From assembly GCA_016860685.1 (NCBI GenBank), contig BOJX01000017.1:1-41335 (forward strand): DNA of 41,335 bases, given 5' to 3'. The position numbers were made by a program, and so were the translations under genes. Under the pieces are notes generated by a model that was given only the letters and a program-made list of their open reading frames with translations, was not told the DNA's origin and searched no databases. The DNA comes from Planctomycetota bacterium (GTDB lineage: Bacteria; Planctomycetota; Phycisphaerae; UBA1845). Positions 15,990 through 25,147 of the stretch are shown here, piece after piece (within the stretch, counting starts at the first letter, position 1; the number at the start of each line of letters is the position of its first letter).

Positions 15990-16969
15990 CGGTCCGCGGC
16001 GTCGTCCGTCGGCGCGAACTCCGCCGGACCGAACGATCGCAGCGCGGTTCCTGCTCCGTCGCGCCGAGCGAGGATTGCGGATAACCCCGCCACGCGCCGG
16101 CAGCAAGCTTCAACCTCGCCGGGGGTAAGAAGCATGAACGCGGTCGAGAAGGCGTCGGACATCGCGGCGGAAGGGGCTACCGCCCAGGCGCCCACCGTCT
16201 CCGCCGGCGCCGGCAAGCCGGTGCGGGGATCGAGAATGTGCTCGCCGTGCAGCGCCCGCCCCGATCCGCTCAGCGATTCCCGTCGCAGGCGCACCTGCCC
16301 GAGCGTTCGGCTGTGATCGAGAGGGTCGCGGATCGGCATTACCCAGCCGCCGCCGGAAGGCGCCCCCGGACCGGCGGCGTCGCCGAAGGCGAAGACCGAG
16401 CTTTGTCCCGCGTGAACCAGGCCTTGCGCGATGTTCCACTGCCAGAGCATCTCGACCGCCTGATCGACCGCGTAACCCTTCCCCACCGCGCCGAGATCCA
16501 CCACGACGCCCGCGGAGCGGACACGGACCTGTCGACGGGGGGGATTCAACTCGATCAGGGGCATGCCCACCGCAGCACGGGGGTTCGGCCCACCCCCTTC
16601 GGCGTCCGATGCATCCCCTCGCCTGTCTGCGGCGGGAGGCGAAGTGCCGGAGCGCGGCAACCATCCACCGACCGTCACATCGAACGCGCCGCCGGTTTCG
16701 CGCCACACCGCCTCGGCGAGTTGAAGGCACTCGAAGGCGTCGATGCCCAGTTGAAGCGCATCACCGGGGCGCAGGGCGTTGACGCGGGCGAGGTCGCTGT
16801 CGGGGATGAACCGACTCAGTTCGCGTTCGAGACGGTCGATCTCCGCGAAAGCGGCGTCCGCGGCCGCTTCCGCGTACGCCCGTGATCTGGCGGCGAGGAC
16901 GACTTCAAACGTGGTCGCCATCGCGTTGTGCGCGAAGCGGTGCAATGTCGGCGTCATCTCCGTCGGCAT
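15965..16969 (-). CDS. apbE: FAD:protein FMN transferase (ApbE family)
   Basis: Attaches FMN covalently to a threonine of target flavoproteins, such as NqrB/NqrC-type or RnfG-type subunits, using FAD as donor with magnesium. Diagnostic parts are all present: MATTFEVVLAARSRAYAEAA at the N-terminus, FIPDSDLARVNAL, the FAD-binding VVVDLGAVGKGYAVDQAVE, GEHILDPRTGLPAP, and the metal-binding SDAFSTAFMLLTPGEVEAC. About 334 residues from ATG 16969. Two other ATGs (17002 and 16957) are in frame; 16969 has GAGAG about 9 bases upstream, whereas 17002 has no ribosome site. No lipobox or clear signal peptide is present, so it may act in the cytoplasm or be exported by another route. No target flavoprotein is encoded in the window. 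The stop overlaps the preceding convergent gene. Confidence 0.9.
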   Translation of the reverse strand: MPTEMTPTLHRFAHNAMATTFEVVLAARSRAYAEAAADAAFAEIDRLERELSRFIPDSDLARVNALRPGDALQLGIDAFECLQLAEAVWRETGGAFDVTVGGWLPRSGTSPPAADRRGDASDAEGGGPNPRAAVGMPLIELNPPRRQVRVRSAGVVVDLGAVGKGYAVDQAVEMLWQWNIAQGLVHAGQSSVFAFGDAAGPGAPSGGGWVMPIRDPLDHSRTLGQVRLRRESLSGSGRALHGEHILDPRTGLPAPAETVGAWAVAPSAAMSDAFSTAFMLLTPGEVEACCRRVAGLSAILARRDGAGTALRSFGPAEFAPTDDAADRQGCSGGG

Positions 16970-17228
16970 ACAAGTCGCTCTCACCGATCCCGGCGCCCGC
17001 ATTGTAAGAGACGGGACGTGAGCCGTCGCCGCTTACGACGGGGCGACGCGGGCGGACGGCGGATGCCGACTGCGGACGTCTCCCGGCATCGGGATACGAG
17101 CGAAACGACGGTGCGGCTGCATGCGTCCGGAGCGGGTTGTGATGCGGATCGGAGGTCTGCGGTCCGAGAGGGCGTCCGTCTGAACCCGGTCGGGCGGGTC
17201 GAAGCCGGTGCTTGGACCGTCGCCCCCC

Positions 17229-17257
17229 TTGACAGGGGGAATCCGAACATGTACCGT
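17229..17257 (+). promoter_or_regulatory. Likely recA promoter
   Basis: TTGACA (17229-17234), a 17-base spacer, then TACCGT (17252-17257), 47 bases before the recA start. The -35 is perfect and the -10 weak, typical of a regulated promoter. GAACATGTAC overlaps the -10 and might be a damaged SOS-type operator, but it lacks the symmetry of known LexA boxes. Confidence 0.55.
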
Positions 17258-17304
17258 ACCCGAGGGTGGACGTGGGTCGGTTCCCTGGGTTCGAAAGGAA
17301 ACGC

Positions 17305-18483
17305 ATGTCGACGAACGAGACGCAGGCGAAGAACGAGGCGCAGGCGACGAAGCGGAAGGAAGCGCTGGGGCGGGCGCTACAGATGGTGGAAAAGGCATAC
17401 GGCAAGGGCGCCATCATGCAGCTCGACCAGATGGGTCTGGAGTTCGAGGGCATCTCGACGGGGGCTCTTTCGCTGGACCTGGCGCTGGGGGGTCGGGGTC
17501 TGCCGCGGGGGCGGATCGTCGAGATTTTCGGACCGGAGTCGTCGGGAAAGACGACGCTCGCGCTGCACGTGGCGGCTGAGGCGCAGAAGGCGGGAGGCAT
17601 CGCGGCGATCATTGACGCGGAGCACGCGATGAACCCGACGTGGGCGAAGAAGTGCGGCGTCGATCTTCAAAGCCTGCTGATCAGCCAGCCTGAGTCCGGG
17701 GAGGAAGCGCTGGAGATCACCGAGATGCTGGTGCGCAGCGGGTCGGTGGACGTGATCATCGTGGACTCGGTGGCGTCGCTGATCCCGAAGGCGGAGTTGG
17801 AAGGCCAGATGGGCGACACGCACGTTGCCCTGCAGGCCCGCCTGATGAGCCAGGCGCTGCGCAAGCTGACCGGGGCGATCAGCAAGACGCACTGCATCGT
17901 GATCTTCATCAACCAGATCCGCATGCAGATCGGCGTGATGTTCGGCAATCCGGAGACGACGCCGGGGGGGCGGGCGCTGAAGTTTTACTGCTCGGTCCGC
18001 ATAGACGTTCGCCGCATCTCGTCGATCAAGGAGGGTGAGACGGTGATCGGGTCGCACATCCGCGCCAAGATCGTGAAGAACAAGGTTGCGCCGCCCTTCC
18101 GCGAGGCGGAGCTGGACATTCTTTTCGACGGCGGCATCAGCACGGAGGGGGATCTGCTCGACCTCGCGGTGGCGGAGAACATCATCGCCAAGTCGGGGGC
18201 GTGGTTCACTTACGGGGATATCCGCGTCGGGCAGGGGCGTGAGAACGCGCGTCAGTTCCTCCGCGACAATCCGAAGTTCAAGGCGGAGATTCGCAGCAAG
18301 GTTCTCGCCGCCCGCGCGCCGCACATGTTCGCGGCGAAGCCGGGCGTCGTCGAGCAGCGGACGGCCGCTGCGACCCGTGTCGATCCTCGCGCTGAGTCCA
18401 ACGGCGACGGGCGCGCCGACGCCAGAACGGATGCGAAGGCGGACACCCGTGCGGCGGCCGGCGCTGCGAAGCGAAAGCGGTGA
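17305..18483 (+). CDS. recA: Recombinase RecA
   Basis: Central ATPase of homologous recombination and SOS induction (392 residues). Walker A is GPESSGKTT (about residues 75-83); [17 protein letters not shown] holds Walker B and the start of loop L1; [17 protein letters not shown] holds loop L2. [14 protein letters not shown] is the classical core signature. The C-terminal domain is followed by an Ala/Asp/Arg-rich, mostly polar tail of about 45 residues. ATG 17305 is chosen because AAAGGAA precedes it; the frame is open from 17266 without a ribosome site. Two small departures from the usual sequence: [15 protein letters not shown] where most RecAs have EHALDPxYAxxLGVD, and a cysteine in ALKFYCSVR, where Ser, Thr or Ala is normal. 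Neither is expected to abolish function. Confidence 0.98.
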   Translation: MSTNETQAKNEAQATKRKEALGRALQMVEKAYGKGAIMQLDQMGLEFEGISTGALSLDLALGGRGLPRGRIVEIFGPESSGKTTLALHVAAEAQKAGGIAAIIDAEHAMNPTWAKKCGVDLQSLLISQPESGEEALEITEMLVRSGSVDVIIVDSVASLIPKAELEGQMGDTHVALQARLMSQALRKLTGAISKTHCIVIFINQIRMQIGVMFGNPETTPGGRALKFYCSVRIDVRRISSIKEGETVIGSHIRAKIVKNKVAPPFREAELDILFDGGISTEGDLLDLAVAENIIAKSGAWFTYGDIRVGQGRENARQFLRDNPKFKAEIRSKVLAARAPHMFAAKPGVVEQRTAAATRVDPRAESNGDGRADARTDAKADTRAAAGAAKRKR

Positions 18484-18798
18484 TGCGCTGACGCCTGCGA
18501 GATTTTGACCCCCGCGGCGCTGCATCTTAGGATTGCGCATCCGCCCGCCCGCTGCGTGGTCGGTCGTTCTCGCCGGGGAGGAGCTGCGTCAGCGACACGA
18601 ACCGCGAAGGCCCGTCCGCCGATGCGGGGTTCATCGGGGGCGGCGCAGGCTCGCCGGGGCAGAGGTTGAGTCGGTCAAGGCGCTGCGTCGAGGCGGATTT
18701 CCGTTGAGGACCGCGTTTGCGATCGACGGCGAAGCCGCGCAGGCTGAGGCCCGCGGCTTGTTTTTGCAGGGCGTTCAGGTCGTTGCAAGGGAACGAAC
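18484..18798. other. About 315 bases without a gene upstream of the dioxygenase
   Basis: No credible gene is seen: the 89-codon open frame at 18533-18802 is rich in Arg and lacks motifs. The stretch begins right after recA and contains one promoter-like pair (18505-18533). If that promoter is used, the dioxygenase transcript has a leader of about 260 bases. No known riboswitch was recognised. Confidence 0.5.
18505..18533 (+). promoter_or_regulatory. Promoter candidate upstream of the dioxygenase gene
   Basis: TTGACC (18505-18510), 17 bases, then TAGGAT (18528-18533). The spacing is ideal and both boxes match the sigma-70 consensus at four or more positions. It lies 22 bases after the recA stop and about 265 bases ahead of the next start. 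Confidence 0.5.
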
Positions 18799-20004
18799 AT
18801 GATCCACCGACACGCGATCGGCATGTTGCCGAAGAAGCCGCACACCGTGCTCCGCGACGAAGCGGGGAAGCTCATGATGGAGGTCTGCGTCACGCGCGAA
18901 GGCTTCCACGGTCCGTTCAGCATCCTGTATTACCGCAAACCGCCGACCGACGAGTTCGCCGTCGAGCGCCTGAGTCTGCCTGGGTTCTGCCCGTTCACGC
19001 TCGTTGACGAGCAGCCGCTCCACCGTCGGCACGTGCGCACACAGGATCTGAAACCGGGCGGAGACTTCCTGACCAGCCGGCGGACGTTGCTCGCCAACGA
19101 CGATCTCCAGGTCGGGATCTGCAAACCCGCCGACCCGCCGAAGCGGTTCTTCTCCAACGGCGACGGCGACGAGCTTTACTTCGTCAAGGAAGGGCAGGGA
19201 CACGTCGAGTCCATCTACGGCGTCCTCCCGTTTCGCAAGTACGATTACGTGTTGATCCCGAAGTCCACGCCGTACCGGATTCACCTCGACGGGCATCGGG
19301 GCGTCCTGCTGGTGTTCGAGGGGCGTCCGTACCTGGGCATTCCTTCCGAGTACCGCAACGCTTACGGACAGATCACCGACTACGCTCCTTTCAGTCACCG
19401 CGACTTCCGCGTGCCCGAGACGCTGCTGAAGTTCGACGAGAAGAAGCACGGACCCCCGCCGTATCCGGTCGTCGTCAAGCAGGCGGACGCGCTCACGGTT
19501 CACCAGTACCAGCATTTTCCGCACGACGTGGTCGGCTGGGACGGAGCGATCTACCCGGTGGCGTTCAACATCCTGGACTACCAGCCGAAGACGGGGTTGG
19601 TGCATCTGCCGCCGACGATTCATACGACATTCGCCGGGCGAGGGTTCGTCGTGTGCTCGTTCGTTCCGCGTCTCGTGGATTATCACGAGCAGTCGATCCC
19701 CTGTCCTTACGGGCACGCCAGCGTGGACATGGACGAAATCCTGTACTACGTGGACGGCAACTTCACGTCGCGCCGCGGGATCGAATCCGAGTCGATCAGT
19801 CTGCACCCGCAGGGCGTGCCTCACGGACCGCATCCGGGGACGTATGAGCGATCGATCGGGACGAAGCGCACGGAGGAGCTGGCCGTCATGTGCGACACGT
19901 ACAAGCCGCTTCGGCTCACCACCGACGCCGCAGGCGTCGAGGACAAGGACTACCACATGAGCTGGGTGAAGAAGGAAGCGCCGGACGCGTGGACGTCGAA
20001 GTAA
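18799..20004 (+). CDS. Homogentisate 1,2-dioxygenase family cupin
   Basis: Iron-dependent ring-cleaving dioxygenase of the tyrosine/phenylalanine breakdown route (401 residues), expected to open homogentisate to maleylacetoacetate. The C-terminal cupin carries the likely iron ligands: His and Glu in GHASVDMDEILYYVDGNF (about 305 and 313) and His in SLHPQGVPHGPHPG (about 334-345). PPTIHTTFAGRGFVVCSFVP precedes them. The N-terminal half also has a cupin-like part, GDGDELYFVKEGQGHVES. The sequence belongs to the shorter bacterial branch, not the 440-residue human type, so substrate specificity is inferred. ATG 18799 has AAGGGAA upstream. No maleylacetoacetate isomerase or fumarylacetoacetase is nearby, so the gene is isolated from its pathway here. 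Confidence 0.85.
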   Translation: MIHRHAIGMLPKKPHTVLRDEAGKLMMEVCVTREGFHGPFSILYYRKPPTDEFAVERLSLPGFCPFTLVDEQPLHRRHVRTQDLKPGGDFLTSRRTLLANDDLQVGICKPADPPKRFFSNGDGDELYFVKEGQGHVESIYGVLPFRKYDYVLIPKSTPYRIHLDGHRGVLLVFEGRPYLGIPSEYRNAYGQITDYAPFSHRDFRVPETLLKFDEKKHGPPPYPVVVKQADALTVHQYQHFPHDVVGWDGAIYPVAFNILDYQPKTGLVHLPPTIHTTFAGRGFVVCSFVPRLVDYHEQSIPCPYGHASVDMDEILYYVDGNFTSRRGIESESISLHPQGVPHGPHPGTYERSIGTKRTEELAVMCDTYKPLRLTTDAAGVEDKDYHMSWVKKEAPDAWTSK

Positions 20005-20307
20005 GGAAGGCGGACTCCGGCGGACGGCGCTGAAGCAATTGACCGGTGCGGATGCGGCGGTGGTGAGCACGACGGCGGGGGGCGAGCCTCGCCGAGCGGG
20101 GGTCTAGCGACGCTTCTTGCAGAACCGCGGCGCGGCCGAAGGCGGACCCGGATCGACACGGACCCTGCAATGAGGAGGCGCGGCGGAAGCCGGATCGGTT
20201 TTGCCGGGGAAGTGCCGCTGATTATCATAATTCTGCGTGTCGTGGCCGGGTCTGGGGGGTCGTGAAACTCCGGAGGTCCGGGATCCGGCGGTGCGGGAAG
20301 GGCGTGG
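20005..20307. other. About 300 bases without a gene between the dioxygenase and rimO
   Basis: No protein was recognised in any frame. A short hairpin GGCGAG-C-CTCGCC occurs near 20080-20093 but lacks a T-run. A promoter-like pair is at 20201-20228. Otherwise I see nothing in it. Confidence 0.5.
20201..20228 (+). promoter_or_regulatory. Promoter candidate for rimO
   Basis: TTGCCG (20201-20206), 16 bases, then TATCAT (20223-20228), inside a local AT-rich island (ATTATCATAATT). It is about 80 bases ahead of rimO. Confidence 0.4.
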
Positions 20308-21672
20308 ATGGCGAAGCCGACGCAGGTGGCGTTTGTATCCCTGGGGTGTGCGAAGAACCTCGTGGATTCTGAGAAGATGCTGGGGCAGCTCGCGGAGGCG
20401 GGTTGCGCAGTGACGGCGGATGAGTCGCGCGCGGACGTGATCGTCATCAACACCTGCGGGTTCCTCGAGGCGTCGCGGACGGAAGCGCTGGCGGAGATCG
20501 CGGATGCGGTGGAGAAGAAGCGCAGCGGGCGGGTGAAGCGCGTCGTCGTGGCCGGGTGTCTCGTGCAGCGGGACGGGGAGTCGATCCGGGAACGCGTGCA
20601 GGGTGTGGACGCGCTGGTCGGAGTGAACAACCGGGATGACATCGTCCTTGCGGTGCTGGGGAACGAAAAGCCGCGCGTCCGCCGGTCGCAGCCCGATCTT
20701 TTCCTCAGTTCGTATCATCAGATCACGCAGCTCGACATCGGCCGCCTGCGCCTGACGCCGAAACATTACGCCTACCTTCGGATCAGCGAGGGCTGCGATC
20801 AGAAATGCACGTTCTGCACGATCCCGTCGATCCGGGGACCGATGCACTCGAAACCGGTGGAAGCGATCCTCGCCGAGGCACGGGAGCTGGCGGCGGACGG
20901 GGCGGTCGAGATCAGCCTGATCGGCCAGGACACGACGAGTTACGGGCAGGATCTCGGCGACGCGGGCGGTCTGGCGGGTCTGCTGCGGCGGCTGGACGAG
21001 GTGGACGGGGTGCGCTGGTTCCGGCTGATGTACGTGTACCCGTCGGTGTTCACGGACGAGATGATCGACGCGGTGGCGGAATGCGAGAAAGTCGTCAAAT
21101 ACATTGATATTCCGCTTCAGCACATCAATGACCGGGTGCTCAAGTCGATGCACCGGCGGATCACGCGGGGGCAGACGGAGCAACTGCTGGGGAGGCTGCG
21201 CGAGCGGATCTCGGGGGTGACGATCCGGACGACGATGATCGTGGGGTTTCCGGGCGAGACGGAAGCGGAGTTCGAGGAACTGACGGGATTCGTGCGTGAT
21301 TTCGGGTTCGACGCGCTGGGGGTGTTCGCGTATTCGCGGGAAGCGGAGACGCCGGCGGGGCGGATGAAGGAGCAGATTCCGCAGGAAGTGAAGGAGGCGC
21401 GGGTGGACCGGTTGATGCGCGTTCAGCAGGAGGGGGCGTTCGCTCGTGCGGCGAGCCGGGCGGGGTCGCGTTTCACGGTGCTGGTGGACGGCCGGTCGGG
21501 GGACGGGCGGACGATGGCGCGGCACGCGGGTCAGGCTCCGAGCGTGGACGGCGTGACGTGGGTGAGCGGGTGCGATGCGGGCGCGGGGGAGTTCGTTGAG
21601 GTGCGTTGCGACGGCAGCGAGGGGTATGACCTGACGGCGGTTCCGACGCGCGTGGCGCTGACGGTGCTGTGA
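20308..21672 (+). CDS. rimO: Ribosomal protein uS12 methylthiotransferase RimO
   Basis: Radical-SAM enzyme that adds a methylthio group to the conserved aspartate of ribosomal protein S12 (454 residues). The N-terminal UPF0004 domain binds one iron-sulfur cluster through three cysteines: SLGCAKNLVDSE, INTCGFLE and VAGCLVQR. The radical-SAM cluster motif is CDQKCTFC (about residues 163-170), within YAYLRISEGCDQKCTFCTIP. DIPLQHINDRVLKSMHRR and TMIVGFPGETEAEFE are family signatures; the SLGCAKN start and the RGPMHSKP stretch distinguish RimO from MiaB. A C-terminal TRAM domain (FTVLVDGRSGDGRTMARHAG) follows. The ATG is at a GGGCGTGG context with a modest ribosome site. pgsA lies 107 bases downstream, as in many bacteria. 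Confidence 0.96.
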   Translation: MAKPTQVAFVSLGCAKNLVDSEKMLGQLAEAGCAVTADESRADVIVINTCGFLEASRTEALAEIADAVEKKRSGRVKRVVVAGCLVQRDGESIRERVQGVDALVGVNNRDDIVLAVLGNEKPRVRRSQPDLFLSSYHQITQLDIGRLRLTPKHYAYLRISEGCDQKCTFCTIPSIRGPMHSKPVEAILAEARELAADGAVEISLIGQDTTSYGQDLGDAGGLAGLLRRLDEVDGVRWFRLMYVYPSVFTDEMIDAVAECEKVVKYIDIPLQHINDRVLKSMHRRITRGQTEQLLGRLRERISGVTIRTTMIVGFPGETEAEFEELTGFVRDFGFDALGVFAYSREAETPAGRMKEQIPQEVKEARVDRLMRVQQEGAFARAASRAGSRFTVLVDGRSGDGRTMARHAGQAPSVDGVTWVSGCDAGAGEFVEVRCDGSEGYDLTAVPTRVALTVL

Positions 21673-21779
21673 TCGGCGTCGCGGGCTTCGCGCGGTGCGG
21701 CGGTTCGTGATACATTATTGAGGAAGGATGAGGCCGCTCTTACGCGCGCTCGCGGCTGGGAATCCGTCGGAAATCCGGG

Positions 21780-22385
21780 ATGGCGCTGAACGTACCGAAC
21801 CAACTTACGCTGGCGCGGATCGTGCTTTCGATCGCCTTTTTTTTCGTACTGTCGCAGTACACGCACGCGGCGCCGCAGACGGTCTGGCTGCACGCGGCGT
21901 TCGTGATTTTCGTCGTGGCGGCGGCGACGGATTTTCTGGACGGATACCTGGCGCGGAAGCACAACTGGGTGACGCCGCTGGGTCGCGTGCTGGACCCTTT
22001 TGCGGACAAGATGCTGATCTGCGGGGCGTTCATTCTGCTGGCGGGTCCGGGGTTTGTGAACCAGGAGCAGGTGAACGTGACGGGCGTGGCGCCGTGGATG
22101 GTGGTGGTGATCGTCGGGCGGGAGCTGCTGGTGACGGGGCTTCGCGGGTTCAACGAGTCTCAGGGGACGGCGTTCGCGGCGTCGCTTCACGGCAAGATCA
22201 AGATGTGGGTGCAGAGCGTCGCCGCGCCGACGCTGCTGATCATCGTCGCGCACCAGGGACGGACCATCACCGGAGCGTGGATCGAGATTGTGAAACTCGT
22301 GCTCGTCTATCTGACGGTGATCGTTACGGCGTTGTCGGCGATCCAGTATCTTCAGCGGTCGAAGGACGCGCTTCGTGGCGCGTAG
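21780..22385 (+). CDS. pgsA: CDP-diacylglycerol-glycerol-3-phosphate 3-phosphatidyltransferase
   Basis: Membrane enzyme making phosphatidylglycerol phosphate, the committed step to phosphatidylglycerol and cardiolipin (201 residues). The CDP-alcohol phosphotransferase motif is complete: DFLDGYLAR followed by GRVLDPFADK, giving D-x2-D-G-x2-A-R-x8-G-x3-D-x3-D. It begins with NQLTLARIVLSIAFFF, typical of PgsA, and has about five to six hydrophobic segments. Start: ATG 21780 keeps the family N-terminus. A stronger ribosome-like AGGAAGG precedes an ATG at 21728, but that is out of frame and leads into a shadow frame. rimO precedes and aroA follows after 56 bases. Confidence 0.94.
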   Translation: MALNVPNQLTLARIVLSIAFFFVLSQYTHAAPQTVWLHAAFVIFVVAAATDFLDGYLARKHNWVTPLGRVLDPFADKMLICGAFILLAGPGFVNQEQVNVTGVAPWMVVVIVGRELLVTGLRGFNESQGTAFAASLHGKIKMWVQSVAAPTLLIIVAHQGRTITGAWIEIVKLVLVYLTVIVTALSAIQYLQRSKDALRGA

Positions 22386-22441
22386 CCGGTGGATGCACCG
22401 GCGCCGAACCGTCCTCGTCTGAGTTCTGACCTGACCCGGAC

Positions 22442-23773
22442 ATGCCAACGCGCGTCTGTCATCGTGTGTCCCGGCCGCTGGACGCGGATGTTTCGATCCC
22501 CGGCAGCAAGAGCCTGACGAACCGCGCGCTGGTCGCGGCGGCGCTGGCGGACGGGCCGTCGATCCTGTCCGGCGCGTTGCTGGCGGACGACGTGGAGCGG
22601 ATGACGGAGTCGCTCGGGGCGCTGGGCGTTGCGATTGCGGTGGACCGGGCGGATGCGCGGATCGAGATCGGCGGTTGCGGGGATTTTCCCGCGGAGGAGG
22701 CGGACCTTTACTGCGGGAACAGCGGAACGACGCTGCGGTTTCTGACGGCGGCGTGCGCGACAGCGTTCGGAAGGTACCGCCTGGACGGGTCGGCGCGGAT
22801 GCGCGAGCGCCCGGTGGGAACGCTGGTTGAGGCGCTGCGGGGGCTGGGGGCGCGGATTCAGTTCGAGGGGCGGGAGGGTTATCCGCCGCTGATCGTGCAT
22901 GCGCGGCACCTGCACGGCGGACAAATCCGCGTCGATGCCTCCGAGTCAAGCCAGTTCGTCAGCGGCGTGCTGCTGGCGGCGCCGAAAGCGTCGGACGATG
23001 TGCTGCTGGAGGTCGCCCCGCCGGTGGTCAGTGCGCCGTATCTGAACATGACCTGCCGCGTGATGGAGGGCTTCGGCGTGGGGGTGATCGCGGACCGCGG
23101 CGGGAACGGGTCCGGCGGCGGTGGCGCAGCGCGGTACATCGTGCCGGCGCCGCAGCGTTACACGGGGCGGTCGTACGTGATCGAGCCGGACGCCTCGAAC
23201 GCGTGTTACTTCCTGTCCGCGCCGGCGATTGCGGGCGGGCGCGTGACGGTCCGGGGAATCGGGTCGGGAAGCGTGCAGGGGGACGCCCGGTTCACCGGCG
23301 TGCTGGAGCGGCTGGGTTGTCAGGTGGCGCAGACGGCGGAGTCGACGACGGTCGTGCGAGACCCCGGGACAGGCCGGCTGCGGGCGCTGGATGTGGACCT
23401 CAACGATATGCCGGATCAGGCGCAGACGCTGGCGGTGCTGGCGCTTTTCGCGGACGGACCGACGACGATCCGGAACGTCGCCAACCTGCGCCTCAAGGAG
23501 ACGGACCGGCTGGCGGCGCTGGCGTGCGAATTGAGGAAGCTCGGCGCGGAGGTGGAGGAGCGTCCGGACGGGCTGACGATCGTGCCTCCGGTTCATCCCG
23601 TCTCGGCCGAGATCGACACGTATGACGACCACCGGATGGCGATGAGTTTCGCTCTTGCCGGACTGACGATCGACGGGGTGGCGATCCGGGATCCGCAGTG
23701 CTGCTCGAAGACATTTCCGGCGTTCTGGGCGCATTGGGGCGCAATGACGGCGAGCGGAAGCCGCGAACGCTGA
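22442..23773 (+). CDS. aroA: 3-phosphoshikimate 1-carboxyvinyltransferase (EPSP synthase)
   Basis: Sixth step of the shikimate pathway, joining shikimate 3-phosphate and phosphoenolpyruvate (443 residues). Active-site motifs are intact: IPGSKSLTNRALVAAAL (about 19-35) with the phosphate-binding Lys/Ser, CGNSGTTLRFLTAAC (about 97), RMRERPVGTLVEAL (about 119), SSQFVSGVLLAAP, NLRLKETDRLAALACEL (about 350) and TYDDHRMAMSFALAG (about 393). The GNSGTTLRF motif has no Gly-to-Ala change, so it looks like the ordinary class I, glyphosate-sensitive type, though this is inference. A glycine-rich insert (GGNGSGGGGAARY) lies in the second half. ATG 22442 follows the pgsA stop by 56 bases. Confidence 0.97.
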   Translation: MPTRVCHRVSRPLDADVSIPGSKSLTNRALVAAALADGPSILSGALLADDVERMTESLGALGVAIAVDRADARIEIGGCGDFPAEEADLYCGNSGTTLRFLTAACATAFGRYRLDGSARMRERPVGTLVEALRGLGARIQFEGREGYPPLIVHARHLHGGQIRVDASESSQFVSGVLLAAPKASDDVLLEVAPPVVSAPYLNMTCRVMEGFGVGVIADRGGNGSGGGGAARYIVPAPQRYTGRSYVIEPDASNACYFLSAPAIAGGRVTVRGIGSGSVQGDARFTGVLERLGCQVAQTAESTTVVRDPGTGRLRALDVDLNDMPDQAQTLAVLALFADGPTTIRNVANLRLKETDRLAALACELRKLGAEVEERPDGLTIVPPVHPVSAEIDTYDDHRMAMSFALAGLTIDGVAIRDPQCCSKTFPAFWAHWGAMTASGSRER

Positions 23774-24016
23774 TTCGAGAAAACTTCGAAAAATATACTG
23801 GTGAGGTCTTTACGTCCGAGCACAATGAGACGCTGCGCCAAACCCGAGTCGTGCCCGTCGGGAAGCGTCCTTGTTCGGTCGTGTTCCGAAGACCTGGAAA
23901 CCGCGGCCAGGGGGGCGGGGGAGGAAGCAGGAGGAGAGCGGGCGGCGTATGTTTGCTGAGACGGGACGGTAGAATGTCTCCGGTTCTGATAAGCGATCTG
24001 GAAAAGGAGAAGCCCC

Positions 24017-25135
24017 GTGGCCTCGGTCCTTTGCTCCTGCGGCGCGAACTATCGCGTTGACGACAGCAAGCTCGGGCGGACGGCTCGATGCTCGAAATGC
24101 GGTCATCTGCTGCTCCTGCGTGCCCGGGAGGAGGAGACGGAGCCGATCCCGCTGGCGGAGCGGTCGCCGCTGGCGGATGAGATCGCGGCGGCGGCGGAGC
24201 GTTCGATCGAGGCGGAGCGTGGTCTGAAGTCACGTGCGGAACGTCGATTCGCGGCGCGCCCCGAGGATTTCGGATATGCGCCGGGGGAAGAACCGGCGGC
24301 GGGGGGACGAACACCGCGCGGCGCGGGGCGGAGTGCGCCGCCCGGCCGGTACGCCAGATTCTTTCAGGCGCTGGGGTGGAATTTCTTCTTCATTGCGAAC
24401 CCGCACAACGTGGCAGTGATCGTCGGCGCGTGGTTCGTGATGGGGCTGCTGAGGTTGGCGTCGTTCGGAGGACTCCTTTTCATCATCGGGTTCATCCTCG
24501 TAAACGGCTGGTACTGCGCGTTTCTGTTTAACACGATCGGGGCGGCGGCCAACGGCGAGGAGGATCTGCCGAAGCTGGGGCAGGCGTTCGAGGATTTGTG
24601 GGAGGGGGCGGCGTTGCCGCTGTTCAGATACTTCGTGTGCTGGGTGCTGTCGGTGGCGCCGGTGGCGCTGTGCCTGGTGTACATCGCCAGCCGAGTGTCG
24701 CAGGCGCAGGCGATGGACCTGATCGACGTAGCGATGGGGGCGATCGTCTACGACGACTGGTCGCCGTTTGTGTCGACGCTGGACGCGCGGACGGCGGCGA
24801 TGGCGTCATCGATCCTGCTGGGGCTTTTTCTGTGGCCGATGATGCTGCTGGTGGCGGGGCTGGGGGGCCTTTTCGCGCTGGTGCGGGTGGACCTGATTGC
24901 GATCACGATCGCGCGGACGTTTCCGGCGTATCTTGCGACGGTGGTGATGATTTACGGGGCGTTCTTCCTGAGCGCGCTGGGAGGGAGTTTTCTGGCGGGG
25001 CGTCCCGGGGCGTCGATGCTGGCGGTGGGGGCGGTGATGTTGATGGTGAGCATATACCTTGACCTGGTGGCGATGCGTGCGATCGGGCTTTACTACTACC
25101 ACCTGAAGGACCGGTTCGCGTGGTCGTGGGGTTAG
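24017..25135 (+). CDS. Zinc-ribbon (MJ0042-type) polytopic membrane protein
   Basis: A 372-residue protein of unknown function. The N-terminus is a small zinc ribbon, CSCGANYRVDDSKLGRTARC followed by SKCG, a type very common in planctomycetes and myxobacteria. A charged linker with an alanine/glutamate-rich part then leads to about six hydrophobic segments, for example FGGLLFIIGFILVNGWYCAF, LFRYFVCWVLSVAPVALCLV and ILLGLFLWPMMLLVAGLGGL. The membrane part resembles DUF4013-like proteins but I would not assign it. The start is GTG 24017, with AAAGGAG about 7 bases upstream. It is probably transcribed alone: 243 bases separate it from aroA, holding a weak TATACT -10-like element (23794-23799) and a TAGAAT near 23971. 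The next gene is convergent. Confidence 0.8.
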   Translation: MASVLCSCGANYRVDDSKLGRTARCSKCGHLLLLRAREEETEPIPLAERSPLADEIAAAAERSIEAERGLKSRAERRFAARPEDFGYAPGEEPAAGGRTPRGAGRSAPPGRYARFFQALGWNFFFIANPHNVAVIVGAWFVMGLLRLASFGGLLFIIGFILVNGWYCAFLFNTIGAAANGEEDLPKLGQAFEDLWEGAALPLFRYFVCWVLSVAPVALCLVYIASRVSQAQAMDLIDVAMGAIVYDDWSPFVSTLDARTAAMASSILLGLFLWPMMLLVAGLGGLFALVRVDLIAITIARTFPAYLATVVMIYGAFFLSALGGSFLAGRPGASMLAVGAVMLMVSIYLDLVAMRAIGLYYYHLKDRFAWSWG

Positions 25136-25147
25136 CGGTCGGCGTCG

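Noticed and set aside
17240-17260. LexA/SOS operator at recA
   Set aside because: GAACATGTAC is suggestive but lacks the paired half-site of the known Gram-positive or enteric boxes; kept only as a remark under the promoter.
20080-20093. Intrinsic terminator after the dioxygenase gene
   Set aside because: The GGCGAG/CTCGCC hairpin has almost no loop and no following T-run.
21531-22949. Leftward 472-codon open frame opposite pgsA and aroA
   Set aside because: It is antisense to two strongly recognised genes and shows no motif.
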